DNA of 64,000 nt from Mycobacterium sp. D16R12 (lineage in GTDB: Bacteria; Actinomycetota; Actinomycetes; Mycobacteriales; Mycobacteriaceae), in the NCBI RefSeq assembly GCF_002013465.1, contig NZ_MAFC01000026.1:1-64000 (forward strand), in the 5' to 3' direction. Position 1 is the first letter of the stretch. Each line of letters starts with the position of its first letter. This document shows positions 8,345 to 15,826 of the stretch, one piece after another. The notes beneath the pieces were generated by a model, which did no database searches, was not told the origin of the DNA, and was given only the letters and a program-made list of their open reading frames with translations. Made by a program: the position numbers and the translations under genes.

Positions 8345-9232
8345 TCAGAGAGGCGGATTGGCGGGCGAAGGTTCAGTTTCACCCCACCGTAGAGGGCTGG
8401 CATTGACAGTCTCGACGACCTCGTCGATGGTGAAGTCGACGGAACATTGCGCACCCGGGGCGAAGGTACCCTCATCCCAATTGAGGCGCGCGGTCCCCGA
8501 GAGTTGCAGAGTCGATCCGGTATGCCAATTCGGGATCAGCAGAGCGCACCGGGGATCGACATGCAGATTCCCCAGTGTCATGAACATCGAGTTGCCCAGG
8601 TAGTCGGGCCACCGTAGTTCGTTCGGTGAGAGCACCCGGAGGAAACCGGAATTCCCGCCGCGATGCGATGCGTCGGCATTGCCTTCGCCATCGGCGGTGC
8701 CGATGATGAAGGTGTCCGTTGTCGCGACCATCTGCTGCTGTTCGTCGTTCAGAGCGGTCGCGCGGCGCGGCGTCCCGGGCAGTGCGGGCCCGATCCCGGA
8801 GACGTCACGCCGTGCAATGTACTTGGGGCAGTTGGAATACACCTGATCGGTGGAGACAATCAGACCCTGCCCGGACGGCACCGCGGTGCCGTTGACGCGC
8901 ATCCGGCGCCGCCGTTGTGGTTGCAACGCGATCAGGCCGATCTTGCGCTCCGATTGCAGAGGCTCGGCCAAAGGATCGCCCGGGACCGGCAGACCATCAA
9001 TCGCGATGGTGCGGGCGTCGGTGGCGTGCGCAAACCCCGGCGGCCCAACGATCTGGCTCGCCCACATCCGGCCACGGTCGTCCCGGGCCGACACGAACAC
9101 CAGCGGTTGGGCGGCAAGAAAGGCTGCCGCGACCTCCGGTATCTGAGCCGAGATGATCCGCCCGACTCGAATGGCACTGTCGGACTGCCCCATTCGATGC
9201 TGAACGGCGAGCTCGCCGGGGTGATAGGTCAT
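8345..9232 (-). CDS. Pyridoxamine 5'-phosphate oxidase-like FMN-binding protein
   Basis: A 295-residue protein of the split-barrel flavin-binding type. It starts MTYHPGELAVQHRMG, as in large PNPOx-family proteins annotated as FAD- or FMN-binding oxidoreductases. Other features are FVSARDDRGRMWASQIVGPP in the N-terminal half and HRGGNSGFLRVLSPNELRWP with NSMFMTLGNLHVDPRCALLI in the C-terminal half, so it looks like two split-barrel repeats. The substrate is not predictable. The start at 9232 follows the VOC stop by a single base, and the longer frame back to 9322 lies inside that gene. It is likely co-regulated with its neighbours by the boxes at 9708-9790. Confidence 0.8.
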   Translation of the reverse strand: MTYHPGELAVQHRMGQSDSAIRVGRIISAQIPEVAAAFLAAQPLVFVSARDDRGRMWASQIVGPPGFAHATDARTIAIDGLPVPGDPLAEPLQSERKIGLIALQPQRRRRMRVNGTAVPSGQGLIVSTDQVYSNCPKYIARRDVSGIGPALPGTPRRATALNDEQQQMVATTDTFIIGTADGEGNADASHRGGNSGFLRVLSPNELRWPDYLGNSMFMTLGNLHVDPRCALLIPNWHTGSTLQLSGTARLNWDEGTFAPGAQCSVDFTIDEVVETVNASPLRWGETEPSPANPPL

Positions 9233-9233
9233 C

Positions 9234-9695
9234 TCAGAAAAACCCGCACGTCGGCGCGTCGCCCGCCGGCGCCTCGTGTTGCTCGACGCCCGTTGCCGCG
9301 AACACCTCGAGACGGATTCCATCGGGATCGGTGAAGAAGATTCCGCCCGATGACGCCCCTTCCCGGTGCGCCACGACTCCGTCGTGCGCGAAGACCGTTG
9401 ACAGTTCCTTCAGGACCGACTCCACTTCCTGCACCTCCTGCACGGAATCCACTTGGAAGGACAAATGGTGCAAGCCCGGTGTGGCTGCCGAGAATTCCCC
9501 ACTGCTCTGCTCCCAGAGGGTGAGCACGGGGGTCCCATCGAATCCGAGGAACGCGAATCGCTGCGCGCCGTCGGCGCTCGCCACTAGCTGATCGAATCCG
9601 AACGCTCGCCGGTAAAACGCCACCGACCGCTCCAGATCGCTGACGTTGAGCCCGATATGCCCGGTGATGATGCGGGGTGCGATGTCAGTGCCCAT
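9234..9695 (-). CDS. VOC-family (glyoxalase/bleomycin-resistance-like) protein
   Basis: A 153-residue vicinal-oxygen-chelate protein with two beta-alpha-beta-beta-beta modules. Candidate metal ligands are His in GHIGLNVSDLERSVAFY, His in GLHHLSFQVDS and Glu in DPDGIRLEVFAATG. Such proteins include glyoxalases, ring-cleavage dioxygenases and antibiotic-binding proteins, so the substrate is open. The start chosen is the ATG at 9695, which has AGAAGGGAT about six bases upstream; the TTG six bases earlier has no usable ribosome binding site. It is the first gene of the operon under the promoter at 9737-9765. Confidence 0.85.
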   Translation of the reverse strand: MGTDIAPRIITGHIGLNVSDLERSVAFYRRAFGFDQLVASADGAQRFAFLGFDGTPVLTLWEQSSGEFSAATPGLHHLSFQVDSVQEVQEVESVLKELSTVFAHDGVVAHREGASSGGIFFTDPDGIRLEVFAATGVEQHEAPAGDAPTCGFF

Positions 9696-9707
9696 ACCCA
9701 ATCCCTT

Positions 9708-9736
9708 CTAACCGATTAATTGCTTTTGATAGTTAG
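9708..9736. promoter_or_regulatory. Operator-like box 1a
   Basis: A 29-bp box bounded by CTAACC and AGTTAG, with TTAA at positions 9-12 and TTTTGATAGTTAG at the end. It shares 22 of 29 positions with the box at 14235-14263, which sits at the same place in another operon's promoter. It lies directly downstream of the VOC operon -10 hexamer, where a bound repressor would block transcription. Confidence 0.6.
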
Positions 9737-9765
9737 ACTGTAACCGCGCCAGGCCGCGCCGTCAA
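9737..9765 (-). promoter_or_regulatory. Promoter of the VOC operon
   Basis: The minus strand reads TTGACG, 17 bases, then TACAGT, a good match to a housekeeping sigma-A-type promoter. The -10 abuts box 1a and the -35 overlaps the edge of box 1b. Confidence 0.6.
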
Positions 9766-9790
9766 CCATCTATCTTGTTTTATAGGTTAG
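9762..9790. promoter_or_regulatory. Operator-like box 1b
   Basis: A second 29-bp box, bounded by AACC and GGTTAG with a 17-base spacer between AACC and GGTT, the same half-site spacing as boxes 1a and 2a. It overlaps the -35 of the VOC operon and the putative -10 of the divergent CGNR gene, so one protein could control both directions. Confidence 0.5.
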
Positions 9791-9793
9791 AAT
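9788..9793 (+). promoter_or_regulatory. Putative -10 of the CGNR regulator gene
   Basis: TAGAAT on the plus strand overlaps the end of box 1b; no convincing -35 is seen. A near-perfect 17-bp palindrome follows at 9793-9809 (TGAGTGTG, A, CACGCTCA, one mismatch), around the expected transcription start. Confidence 0.4.
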
Positions 9794-9837
9794 GAGTGTG
9801 ACACGCTCACACAGAAAGGAGGCGATAACCTCAGGCC

Positions 9838-10356
9838 ATGTCCGACCCACGCCCCCATCTCGGCGAACCGCTCGCACTGGATCTGTTGAACACCCGGTGG
9901 ATGAGTGGCGATGGACCGCAGGATCTGCTCATCACTCCCGAGGGCCTACGAATCTGGTTACACACCAATAGTCTTCAGGATCGATGTGCGACCGATGAGA
10001 AGGCCCGAGAGGCACTACTCCTCGCGCGTGACGCCATCTACCGTGCGGTAAAGGATTCCGATACCGACGAGATCAACGCCGTGCTGTCCCACGGCGCGAT
10101 CCGCCGCTCACTGACTGCTGACGGACCGGTCGACATCGCGGAAGTTCCCGACTCACACTGGCTTCCCGGCTGGCTCGCAGCCGACAACCTACTCACCCTG
10201 CTGGCCGAATCTCCCGATCGGATCAAACAGTGCGCCCACCCGCAGTGCGTGTTGTTCTTCTACGACACGTCAAAGAACGGGGCTCGCCGGTGGCATTCCA
10301 TGTCGACCTGCGGAAACAGGGCAAAGGCCGCGCGGCATTACGCCAAGAGCACGTGA
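9838..10356 (+). CDS. CGNR zinc-finger transcriptional regulator
   Basis: A 172-residue protein with an N-terminal ABATE-type domain beginning LGEPLALDLLNTRW and a C-terminal CGNR zinc finger. The finger has C132, C137, then STCGNRAKAARHY with C158. This family acts as DNA-binding regulators, often of neighbouring operons. AAAGGAGG lies about 15 bases before the ATG, an unusually long spacing, but an in-frame TAA at 9826-9828 excludes any earlier start. It is divergent from the VOC operon, and the shared boxes make it the best candidate to bind them. Confidence 0.85.
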   Translation: MSDPRPHLGEPLALDLLNTRWMSGDGPQDLLITPEGLRIWLHTNSLQDRCATDEKAREALLLARDAIYRAVKDSDTDEINAVLSHGAIRRSLTADGPVDIAEVPDSHWLPGWLAADNLLTLLAESPDRIKQCAHPQCVLFFYDTSKNGARRWHSMSTCGNRAKAARHYAKST

Positions 10357-10437
10357 TCAACCTTCACAGCTGCATCACAGGACTAATTCTTACTCAACTA
10401 TCACAATCGAAGTATTACGTAACAGGTATCACTTCGT

Positions 10438-10443
10438 TACCAT
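10438..10443 (+). promoter_or_regulatory. -10 element for a leaderless secreted-protein gene
   Basis: TACCAT lies seven bases before the ATG at 10451; no Shine-Dalgarno is present. Confidence 0.4.
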
Positions 10444-10450
10444 AGCTCCC

Positions 10451-10834
10451 ATGCGAAACATCGTATTGGCCGTTGGCGTGTCTGCCGTTTTCGGAGCGGC
10501 GTGCGCGGGCGTAGCACTCACGGGTGCACCGGTGGCCTACGGAGCTCCGTTGAACTTCGATTGCCTGCAGGTCGCGACGCCGGTCGGAATGAATCTCACC
10601 TGCGTGAACCCGACTCCGTTCACCATGGACGCGCACTTCAAGGGGAACTGCGGTCCGCTCCCCATGCTCAATGAGGACACCGAGATCGGGCCATTCAAGA
10701 CAATCTCTCGCCAAGTACCGTGCCTGCCCGGTGTGCAGTCGCCGACGGCCGAAGCGTCGATGAGCATGAGGTCCAACGCGCCGGACGAGGGCGACCCGCC
10801 TCCCAATCCCCCGGCCCGCCCATTCGGCCTGTAG
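10451..10834 (+). CDS. Secreted hypothetical protein
   Basis: A 127-residue protein with a signal peptide: basic start MRN, a hydrophobic core to about residue 28 and likely cleavage after AYGA. The mature part has four Cys residues (DCLQV, LTCVN, GNCGPL, VPCLPG), probably two disulfides, and a Pro-rich C-terminus. It is a single gene between the CGNR regulator and recX, transcribed toward recX. No family was recognised. Confidence 0.7.
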   Translation: MRNIVLAVGVSAVFGAACAGVALTGAPVAYGAPLNFDCLQVATPVGMNLTCVNPTPFTMDAHFKGNCGPLPMLNEDTEIGPFKTISRQVPCLPGVQSPTAEASMSMRSNAPDEGDPPPNPPARPFGL

Positions 10835-10845
10835 GACCGCTTGAG

Positions 10846-11448
10846 TCAGCCGACGTTGCGCCGGTCCCGTTCGGAAGCAAGGGCGTTCTTCACCACGTCA
10901 TAGGCCATGGACTGGCCGTATCCGCGACGCGCAAGCATGGCCACCAATCGCCGAGCCGCCTTGATCCCACCGTCATCGAGATTTTCTGACCGAAGCTTCT
11001 TGGCGACAAGCTCTGCCGCGCGCGACCTCTCGGCATCGCTGTCGATCTGCGCGAGTGCTGCGGCGGCATTCTCGGCCGACACTCCCTTGGTCCGAAGCTC
11101 TGCGGCCAAGGCACGCTTGCCTTTTCCGGCATAGGTATGCCGGGACTGCACCCATTGAGCTGCAAAGTCGGCATCATCAATCAGTCCCGCGGCGGCTAGC
11201 CGTTCCATGATTCGATCGGAAACCCCATCGGGGTACCCGCGCCGAGTTAGCCTTTCGGTCAGCTCGGCGCGGGTACGCGCCCGACTTGTCAACAGGCGAA
11301 GACAATATGACCACGCCTGCTCGTCCCGCGAGTCAACCGGTTCACGCGTCGGGGCTTCGGGTACCGACGCGACCCGGGATCGCAGTTCGTCTAGGGATTC
11401 CCTGGAGGCGGAATCAGAAGTCGACTGGGGCCGGGACAACTTCGTCAT
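10846..11448 (-). CDS. recX: RecA regulatory protein RecX
   Basis: RecX binds RecA and inhibits filament formation and strand exchange. The 200-residue protein shows the three-helix RecX repeats, with SYCLRLLTSRARTRAELTERL, LIDDADFAAQWVQSRH and GKRALAAELRTKGVS in order. Its start lies 35 bp inside the 3' end of recA, an arrangement typical of mycobacteria, so recX expression should follow recA. The first 40 residues are variable. Confidence 0.93.
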   Translation of the reverse strand: MTKLSRPQSTSDSASRESLDELRSRVASVPEAPTREPVDSRDEQAWSYCLRLLTSRARTRAELTERLTRRGYPDGVSDRIMERLAAAGLIDDADFAAQWVQSRHTYAGKGKRALAAELRTKGVSAENAAAALAQIDSDAERSRAAELVAKKLRSENLDDGGIKAARRLVAMLARRGYGQSMAYDVVKNALASERDRRNVG

Positions 11449-12454
11449 CGGTCAGCACCGCTCCGATACCGAGCTTCTCCTTGATCTTCTTCTCGATCTC
11501 GTTGGCGACATCGGCGTTCTCCAACAGGAAGTTGCGGGCGTTCTCCTTGCCCTGACCCAATTGCTCACCCTCATAGGTGAACCAGGAACCGGACTTGCGG
11601 ATGAAGCCATGCTCCACGCCCATATCGATGAGCGACCCCTCCTTGGAGATCCCCTTGCCGTAGAGGATGTCGAACTCTGCCTGCTTGAACGGCGGCGACA
11701 CCTTGTTCTTAACCACCTTGACGCGAGTGCGGTTACCCACCGCATCGGTGCCGTCCTTGAGGGTCTCGATACGACGCACATCAAGGCGAACCGACGAGTA
11801 GAACTTCAAAGCCTTACCACCCGTGGTGGTTTCGGGCGAACCGAACATCACACCGATCTTCTCACGGAGCTGGTTGATGAAGATCGCGGTGGTGCCAGAG
11901 TTGCTGAGTGCACCGGTCATCTTGCGCAGGGCCTGGCTCATCAGGCGGGCCTGCAGACCGACGTGGCTGTCGCCCATTTCGCCCTCGATTTCGGCGCGCG
12001 GTACCAGCGCGGCCACCGAGTCGATGACGACGAGGGAGATGGCGCCGGAACGCACCAGCATGTCGGCGATTTCCAGAGCCTGCTCACCGGTATCCGGCTG
12101 GGACACGAGCAGCGAGTCGGTGTCCACACCGAGGTTCTTGGCGTATTCCGGGTCAAGCGCATGCTCGGCATCGATGAATGCGGCGATACCGCCAGCGGCT
12201 TGCGCGTTGGCGACCGCGTGCAGCGCCACGGTGGTCTTACCGGAGGATTCCGGCCCGTAGATCTCGACCACACGGCCGCGGGGCAGGCCGCCGATGCCGA
12301 GTGCCACGTCCAGCGCGATGGATCCGGTCGGGATCACGGAGATGGGCTGGCGCACCTCGTCGCCCAGCCGCATGACCGAGCCCTTGCCAAAGTTCTTGTC
12401 GATTTGTGCGAGCGCGAGTTCGAGAGCCTTCTCGCGATCCGGTGCCTGCGCCAT
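11414..12454 (-). CDS. recA: Recombinase RecA (no intein)
   Basis: RecA forms ATP-dependent filaments on single-stranded DNA, drives homologous pairing and triggers LexA self-cleavage. The 346-residue protein is uninterrupted. Walker A is GPESSGKTT near residue 68, the Walker B region is SLVVIDSVAAL, and loop L2 includes NQLREKIGVMFGSPETTTGG. M. tuberculosis recA carries an intein at the GKTT-adjacent region or elsewhere in the coding sequence; none is present here. The ATG at 12454 is preceded by ACGGAG at good spacing. Two promoter elements are visible upstream, one LexA-type and one of the LexA-independent kind. Confidence 0.97.
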   Translation of the reverse strand: MAQAPDREKALELALAQIDKNFGKGSVMRLGDEVRQPISVIPTGSIALDVALGIGGLPRGRVVEIYGPESSGKTTVALHAVANAQAAGGIAAFIDAEHALDPEYAKNLGVDTDSLLVSQPDTGEQALEIADMLVRSGAISLVVIDSVAALVPRAEIEGEMGDSHVGLQARLMSQALRKMTGALSNSGTTAIFINQLREKIGVMFGSPETTTGGKALKFYSSVRLDVRRIETLKDGTDAVGNRTRVKVVKNKVSPPFKQAEFDILYGKGISKEGSLIDMGVEHGFIRKSGSWFTYEGEQLGQGKENARNFLLENADVANEIEKKIKEKLGIGAVLTDDEVVPAPVDF

Positions 12455-12511
12455 GGTGTTCTCCGTTTCGTATCGGTGTTCGAAGATCGGGTTCCCGATC
12501 GGTTGAGGCAG

Positions 12512-12534
12512 ACGCTAGGCAAGGGGTCCGACAA
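12512..12534 (-). promoter_or_regulatory. LexA-independent (RecA-NDp type) promoter of recA
   Basis: The minus strand reads TTGTCGGAC, eight bases, then TAGCGT. It matches the TTGTCRGTG-N8-TANNNT consensus of the mycobacterial LexA/RecA-independent DNA-damage promoter, apart from the last two bases of the -35 motif. It lies 58 bp upstream of the recA ATG. Confidence 0.7.
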
Positions 12535-12601
12535 GTGAGCTTGACCTGCTCAAACCGCCTTGGTTCGCATAACCGTCGTGCTCGAACATCACTACCGTAA
12601 A

Positions 12602-12617
12602 GCGAACACCTGTTCGA
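12602..12617. promoter_or_regulatory. LexA SOS box upstream of recA
   Basis: GCGAACACCTGTTCGA matches the actinobacterial SOS box TCGAAC-N4-GTTCGA at all positions but the first. It lies about 150 bp upstream of recA, as in other mycobacteria that carry a LexA-controlled distal promoter. Confidence 0.75.
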
Positions 12618-12660
12618 TTCAAGGAGGCGCGCCGAAGTGGCGTGTCGCGCCTGGCACGAG

Positions 12661-13362
12661 TCAGTCCAGGAGCGCCAGTTGAGCCGCGAGATCGACCAGA
12701 TCTGGTGCGACAAAATCCGGGTACGGCACACCCACGGCGCGCAGGGGTGCGTTGCCGGGACGGATGATGAGGGCCCCGTCGAATCCGGCGGCCTGCGCGC
12801 CGACGGTGTCCCAGACGTGCGCGGCGACCATCATGCATTCCCCTGGCCGTACACCGAGTTCCCGTGCCGCGTGTCGATACAGCACCGGTGCGGGCTTGAA
12901 CACTCGTAATTCGTTGACACTGAACTGCCGCTCGAAATAGCCACTCAAGCCCGCGTTCTCCAACGGAGTGGGCCGGCCTTCGCGAGCCGGGGAGTTGGTG
13001 AGCGCTACCAGTCGATAGCCATCGTCGCGCAGCCGCGAAAGCGCTGCAGCCACTTCGGGATGTGCTGGCATGGTGGCCATCACATCCGCCAGCGCCGCGA
13101 TATCGCCGTCTGCGAGTTCGACGCCTCGATACTCGGCGACCATCCGCAGCACCGACTGGCCCAACAGGAAAAAGTCGACATAGCAGTCCGACACAGTGAC
13201 CGTCATCGAATAGGTAACCAGTTGCCCGAACCATTCCCGAAGCACGCCCGGATCTCCGAAAACCCTTGTGAAATAAGGGTTCAACGATTCTATGTCGATG
13301 AGAGTCTCGTTGACGTCGAAGACGAGCACGTCCGGACGAACACGAGGAGCCATAGCGGTCAT
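12661..13362 (-). CDS. Haloacid dehalogenase type II (HAD) family hydrolase
   Basis: A 233-residue HAD-superfamily protein of the 2-haloacid dehalogenase subgroup. The nucleophile Asp is D16 in LVFDVNETLIDI, motif II is ALTNSPA, the Lys of motif III lies in ELRVFKPAPVLYRHA, and motif IV is MMVAAHVWDTVGAQAAG. These features fit L-2-haloacid dehalogenases, although many such proteins act on phosphate or unknown substrates. It overlaps the upstream hydrolase gene by four bases (ATGA), so the two form an operon under the boxes at 14235-14311. Confidence 0.85.
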   Translation of the reverse strand: MTAMAPRVRPDVLVFDVNETLIDIESLNPYFTRVFGDPGVLREWFGQLVTYSMTVTVSDCYVDFFLLGQSVLRMVAEYRGVELADGDIAALADVMATMPAHPEVAAALSRLRDDGYRLVALTNSPAREGRPTPLENAGLSGYFERQFSVNELRVFKPAPVLYRHAARELGVRPGECMMVAAHVWDTVGAQAAGFDGALIIRPGNAPLRAVGVPYPDFVAPDLVDLAAQLALLD

Positions 13363-14231
13363 TGCGCGCCGACTCGCCGCAGGAATGCCGCGATCAGATC
13401 CGCCACCTGCGCTCCCGCGGTCTCCAACAGGAAATGTCCACCGTCGAGCAGATGGATTTCCGCATCGCGGGCGTCCCGCCCGAAAGCGCGTGCACCATCC
13501 GGTCCGAAGATCGGATCATTGCGTCCCCATACGGCCAGGAGCGGCACCCCGCTGCTTCGCAGATATTCGTGCAGCGCGGGGTACATCGGGGCATTCGTGG
13601 CGTAGTCGCGGAACAAGCCGAGTTGAATCTCGTCATTGCCCGGACGGGATAGCAGCGCGCTATCCAGAGTCCAGGTGTCGGGGCTGACGGCCGACTGATC
13701 CGGAACACCTGTCAGGTACTGCCATTTGATCGACTCGACATCTAGCGCAGTGCGGATGGCCGCCTCCGCCTCGGCAGTCTGTTCACGCTGGTAATCCCAG
13801 ATGACTTTCCAGAATTCGTCGACGAAGCCCTCGTCGTAACCGTTGCCGCTCTGCGTGATGATGGCGCTAACGGCCTGCGGACGGCTCAACGCCAGCCGCC
13901 AGCCGATGGGCGCACCGTAATCCTGGACGTAGATCGCATAGCGGGTCAGACCCAACTGATCGAGCAGGCCCTGCGTGAGGTCCGCGAGTGCGTCAAACGT
14001 GTAGTCGAACTCTGTCACCAGCGGCATATCCGAGTAACCGAAGCCAAGGTGATCCGGGGCTATGACGTGATAGTCACCTGCCAGGTCTTCGATGAGCTCG
14101 CGAAACATGAAGGAACTGGTCGGGAATCCGTGCAGCAGCACAATTGCCGGAGCATCTGCGCTTCCCGCCTCGCGGTAGAACAGTCGCCGCCCATTGACGG
14201 TGGCGTATCGGTGCATGACGGAGGTACCCAT
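13359..14231 (-). CDS. Alpha/beta hydrolase with Asp nucleophile (haloalkane dehalogenase/epoxide hydrolase-like)
   Basis: A 290-residue alpha/beta-fold hydrolase. The oxyanion motif is LLHGFPTSS near residue 33, and the nucleophile elbow is YVQDYGAPIG with Asp104 in place of Ser. The catalytic His lies in LLDGGHFLLETAG near the C-terminus. An Asp nucleophile is characteristic of haloalkane dehalogenases and epoxide hydrolases. The residue after it is Tyr, not the Trp found in classical haloalkane dehalogenases, so epoxide or another substrate is equally possible. AAGGAG lies seven bases before the ATG, inside operator-like box 2a. Confidence 0.85.
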   Translation of the reverse strand: MGTSVMHRYATVNGRRLFYREAGSADAPAIVLLHGFPTSSFMFRELIEDLAGDYHVIAPDHLGFGYSDMPLVTEFDYTFDALADLTQGLLDQLGLTRYAIYVQDYGAPIGWRLALSRPQAVSAIITQSGNGYDEGFVDEFWKVIWDYQREQTAEAEAAIRTALDVESIKWQYLTGVPDQSAVSPDTWTLDSALLSRPGNDEIQLGLFRDYATNAPMYPALHEYLRSSGVPLLAVWGRNDPIFGPDGARAFGRDARDAEIHLLDGGHFLLETAGAQVADLIAAFLRRVGAQ

Positions 14232-14234
14232 AAT

Positions 14235-14263
14235 CTAACTCCTTAAACTATTTTGATAGTTAG
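14235..14263. promoter_or_regulatory. Operator-like box 2a
   Basis: A 29-bp box bounded by CTAACT and AGTTAG, a perfect hexamer inverted repeat with a 17-base spacer. It contains the inner repeat AACTAT-TTTG-ATAGTT and overlaps the Shine-Dalgarno sequence of the hydrolase gene. It is 22/29 identical to box 1a at 9708-9736. Confidence 0.6.
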
Positions 14264-14264
14264 G

Positions 14265-14293
14265 AGTCAAACACGGGCCAACTAACCTGTCAA
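14265..14293 (-). promoter_or_regulatory. Promoter of the hydrolase-dehalogenase operon
   Basis: The minus strand reads TTGACA, 17 bases, then TTGACT. The -35 is consensus; the -10 is weak. The arrangement relative to boxes 2a and 2b mirrors that at 9708-9790. Confidence 0.45.
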
Positions 14294-14311
14294 GACAATT
14301 TTAATGGTTAT
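14282..14311. promoter_or_regulatory. Operator-like box 2b
   Basis: CTAACC and GGTTAT flank an 18-base spacer; it is the counterpart of box 1b with one extra base. It covers the -35 of the hydrolase operon promoter. Confidence 0.45.
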
Positions 14312-14428
14312 AGAGAGGGTGGATCGGGGTACACCGACGGGTTACTTGTCACACCGCGACGCCAGACGCATCGGTGAGCCTGTGCCGAAGCGCGTTCCCC
14401 GGTTAGCGCAGGCGCAACCGCGCGAACG

Positions 14429-14623
14429 TCACCACTGATCGCGCGGGACATCGAAATCGGCGCACAGCGCCCGCCACACGTCACGGGGTTCTGCCCCCTC
14501 CTCAACGGCCTGCGCCGCGGTGCGTCCACCAAGAGCAGTCAGTACATGGTCGGCCAGTACCGACGAGCCGTAGACCCCACCGAACTGACCGGTGACACGC
14601 TCATGAAATTCCGTCAGACGCAC
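14429..14623 (-). CDS. DUF3046 family protein
   Basis: A 64-residue protein matching the short DUF3046 family throughout: MRLTEFHERVTGQFG, SSVLADHVLTALGGRT and DVWRALCADFDVPRD. The family is widespread in actinobacteria and in M. tuberculosis sits next to recA (Rv2738c). The start is a GTG at 14623 with TAAAGT (14630-14635) six bases upstream, indicating a leaderless transcript whose -10 overlaps the end of the glycosyltransferase gene. Function unknown. Confidence 0.85.
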   Translation of the reverse strand: MRLTEFHERVTGQFGGVYGSSVLADHVLTALGGRTAAQAVEEGAEPRDVWRALCADFDVPRDQW

Positions 14624-14627
14624 ACGG

Positions 14628-15785
14628 TCACTTTAGGGCCGCCAGCGCGTCCTGGCACACCCGTACCGGATCCTCCACGTCGACGGCGCCGGCGGCAGCC
14701 CGGCGAGCGGCCTCGGCATAGCGCCGCTCCCCCAAAACACGACCAACGGCCCCGCTCAGTGAATCTCGGTTGAGTGGGCGGACCAACTCGGCACTACCTT
14801 GCCGCACAACGCGATTCGCCAGCTCCCACTGATCGCCGCCACCTGGAACCACCACCACCGGAACCCCAGCCAGCAGGGCCTTACTTAAAAACCCGTGCCC
14901 CCCACCACAAATGGCGAGTTCCGCGCGCGCCAGCAACAAGTCCTGACGCGCCAGCCCGGCAACCGCCCACGGCGGCAACCCCGATGCGGCCGGATCCAGC
15001 GCAGAGACCACCACTCGCGCGCCCGCCGATTCCAACGCTTGTAGTGCCAGTTCGGTCATTCCCTCGGCCCCGGTGAAAGCCGTCGACGGCGCGATCACAA
15101 CCACCGGGCCCGAACCCGAAGGTGGCTGCAGCACAACGTCCGTGGGCTCCCAGTGCAGCGGCCCCACCAGCACAGCCTCATCCGGCCAGTCCGGACGGGG
15201 TACCTCCAGCGCCGGCAGTGTCGCGATCAACCGTCGGACAGGCCCGGGATCTTTGGCGGACAATCCGATACCGACCCGCGCATGAGAACGCTGACTCAGC
15301 CCCTCGTTGATCGATTTCTGGGTCAGCTTGCGCATCAGCACATCGCGCAGCCGACCACGCAAACCCACCCCGGGAGCCAGTCCACTTCCCAATGGCGGCA
15401 AAGCTTTTGACGGAAGATATAGCGGATGCGGATTGAGCTCAACCCACGGCACACCGAGCAGTTCGGCGGCCATGCCGCCGCAGGCGGTGATGACATCGGA
15501 GACGATCAGGTCCGGTGAGAGCTCACGCAGCTGATCGACATTGGCCGCCGCCATGTAGGCGGCACGCTGATGGATCTTGGTGCCGGAATCCAGGTCGTCG
15601 TCTCCAGCACGCGGCTGCAACCCGAGAAGCTCGACCGATTCCACACCGGCCGAACGGGCCTGGTCAAGCCAGCGTGTTCCCGTCAGCAGCACCGGGTCGT
15701 GGCCGGCGGCGGCGAATTTGAGGCATAGCGCGATCGCGGGAAAGGCGTGCCCGGGATCCGGACCAGCGACCACAGCGACACGCAC
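14628..15785 (-). CDS. MGT-type glycosyltransferase, Rv2739c-like
   Basis: A 385-residue GT-B fold glycosyltransferase of the UDP-glycosyltransferase/MGT kind. The N-terminal domain starts MRVAVVAGPDPGHAFPAIAL with DPVLLTGTRWLDQA. The C-terminal nucleotide-sugar site is ELAICGGGHGFLSKALLAGV followed by PVVVVPGGGDQWELANRV. The acceptor is unknown. It lies between the DUF3046 gene and the divergent ephG, exactly as Rv2739c does. The start is GTG, with CAGGGT as a possible -10 six bases upstream. Confidence 0.87.
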   Translation of the reverse strand: MRVAVVAGPDPGHAFPAIALCLKFAAAGHDPVLLTGTRWLDQARSAGVESVELLGLQPRAGDDDLDSGTKIHQRAAYMAAANVDQLRELSPDLIVSDVITACGGMAAELLGVPWVELNPHPLYLPSKALPPLGSGLAPGVGLRGRLRDVLMRKLTQKSINEGLSQRSHARVGIGLSAKDPGPVRRLIATLPALEVPRPDWPDEAVLVGPLHWEPTDVVLQPPSGSGPVVVIAPSTAFTGAEGMTELALQALESAGARVVVSALDPAASGLPPWAVAGLARQDLLLARAELAICGGGHGFLSKALLAGVPVVVVPGGGDQWELANRVVRQGSAELVRPLNRDSLSGAVGRVLGERRYAEAARRAAAGAVDVEDPVRVCQDALAALK

Positions 15786-15813
15786 CGCCCTACCCTGCCA
15801 CAGCGATTCGGAC

Positions 15814-15819
15814 TACCTT
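15814..15819 (+). promoter_or_regulatory. -10 element for leaderless ephG
   Basis: TACCTT lies seven bases before the ATG at 15827. It favours that ATG over the TTG at 15818, which would overlap the hexamer. Confidence 0.5.
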
Positions 15820-15826
15820 GAAACGC

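Noticed and set aside
11414..12454. Possible RecA intein as in M. tuberculosis
   Set aside because: The coding sequence is continuous at 346 codons with all RecA motifs and no splicing-domain insertion.
11207..12538. A 443-codon plus-strand frame opposite recA
   Set aside because: It is antisense to recA and reflects high GC at third positions; no protein features.
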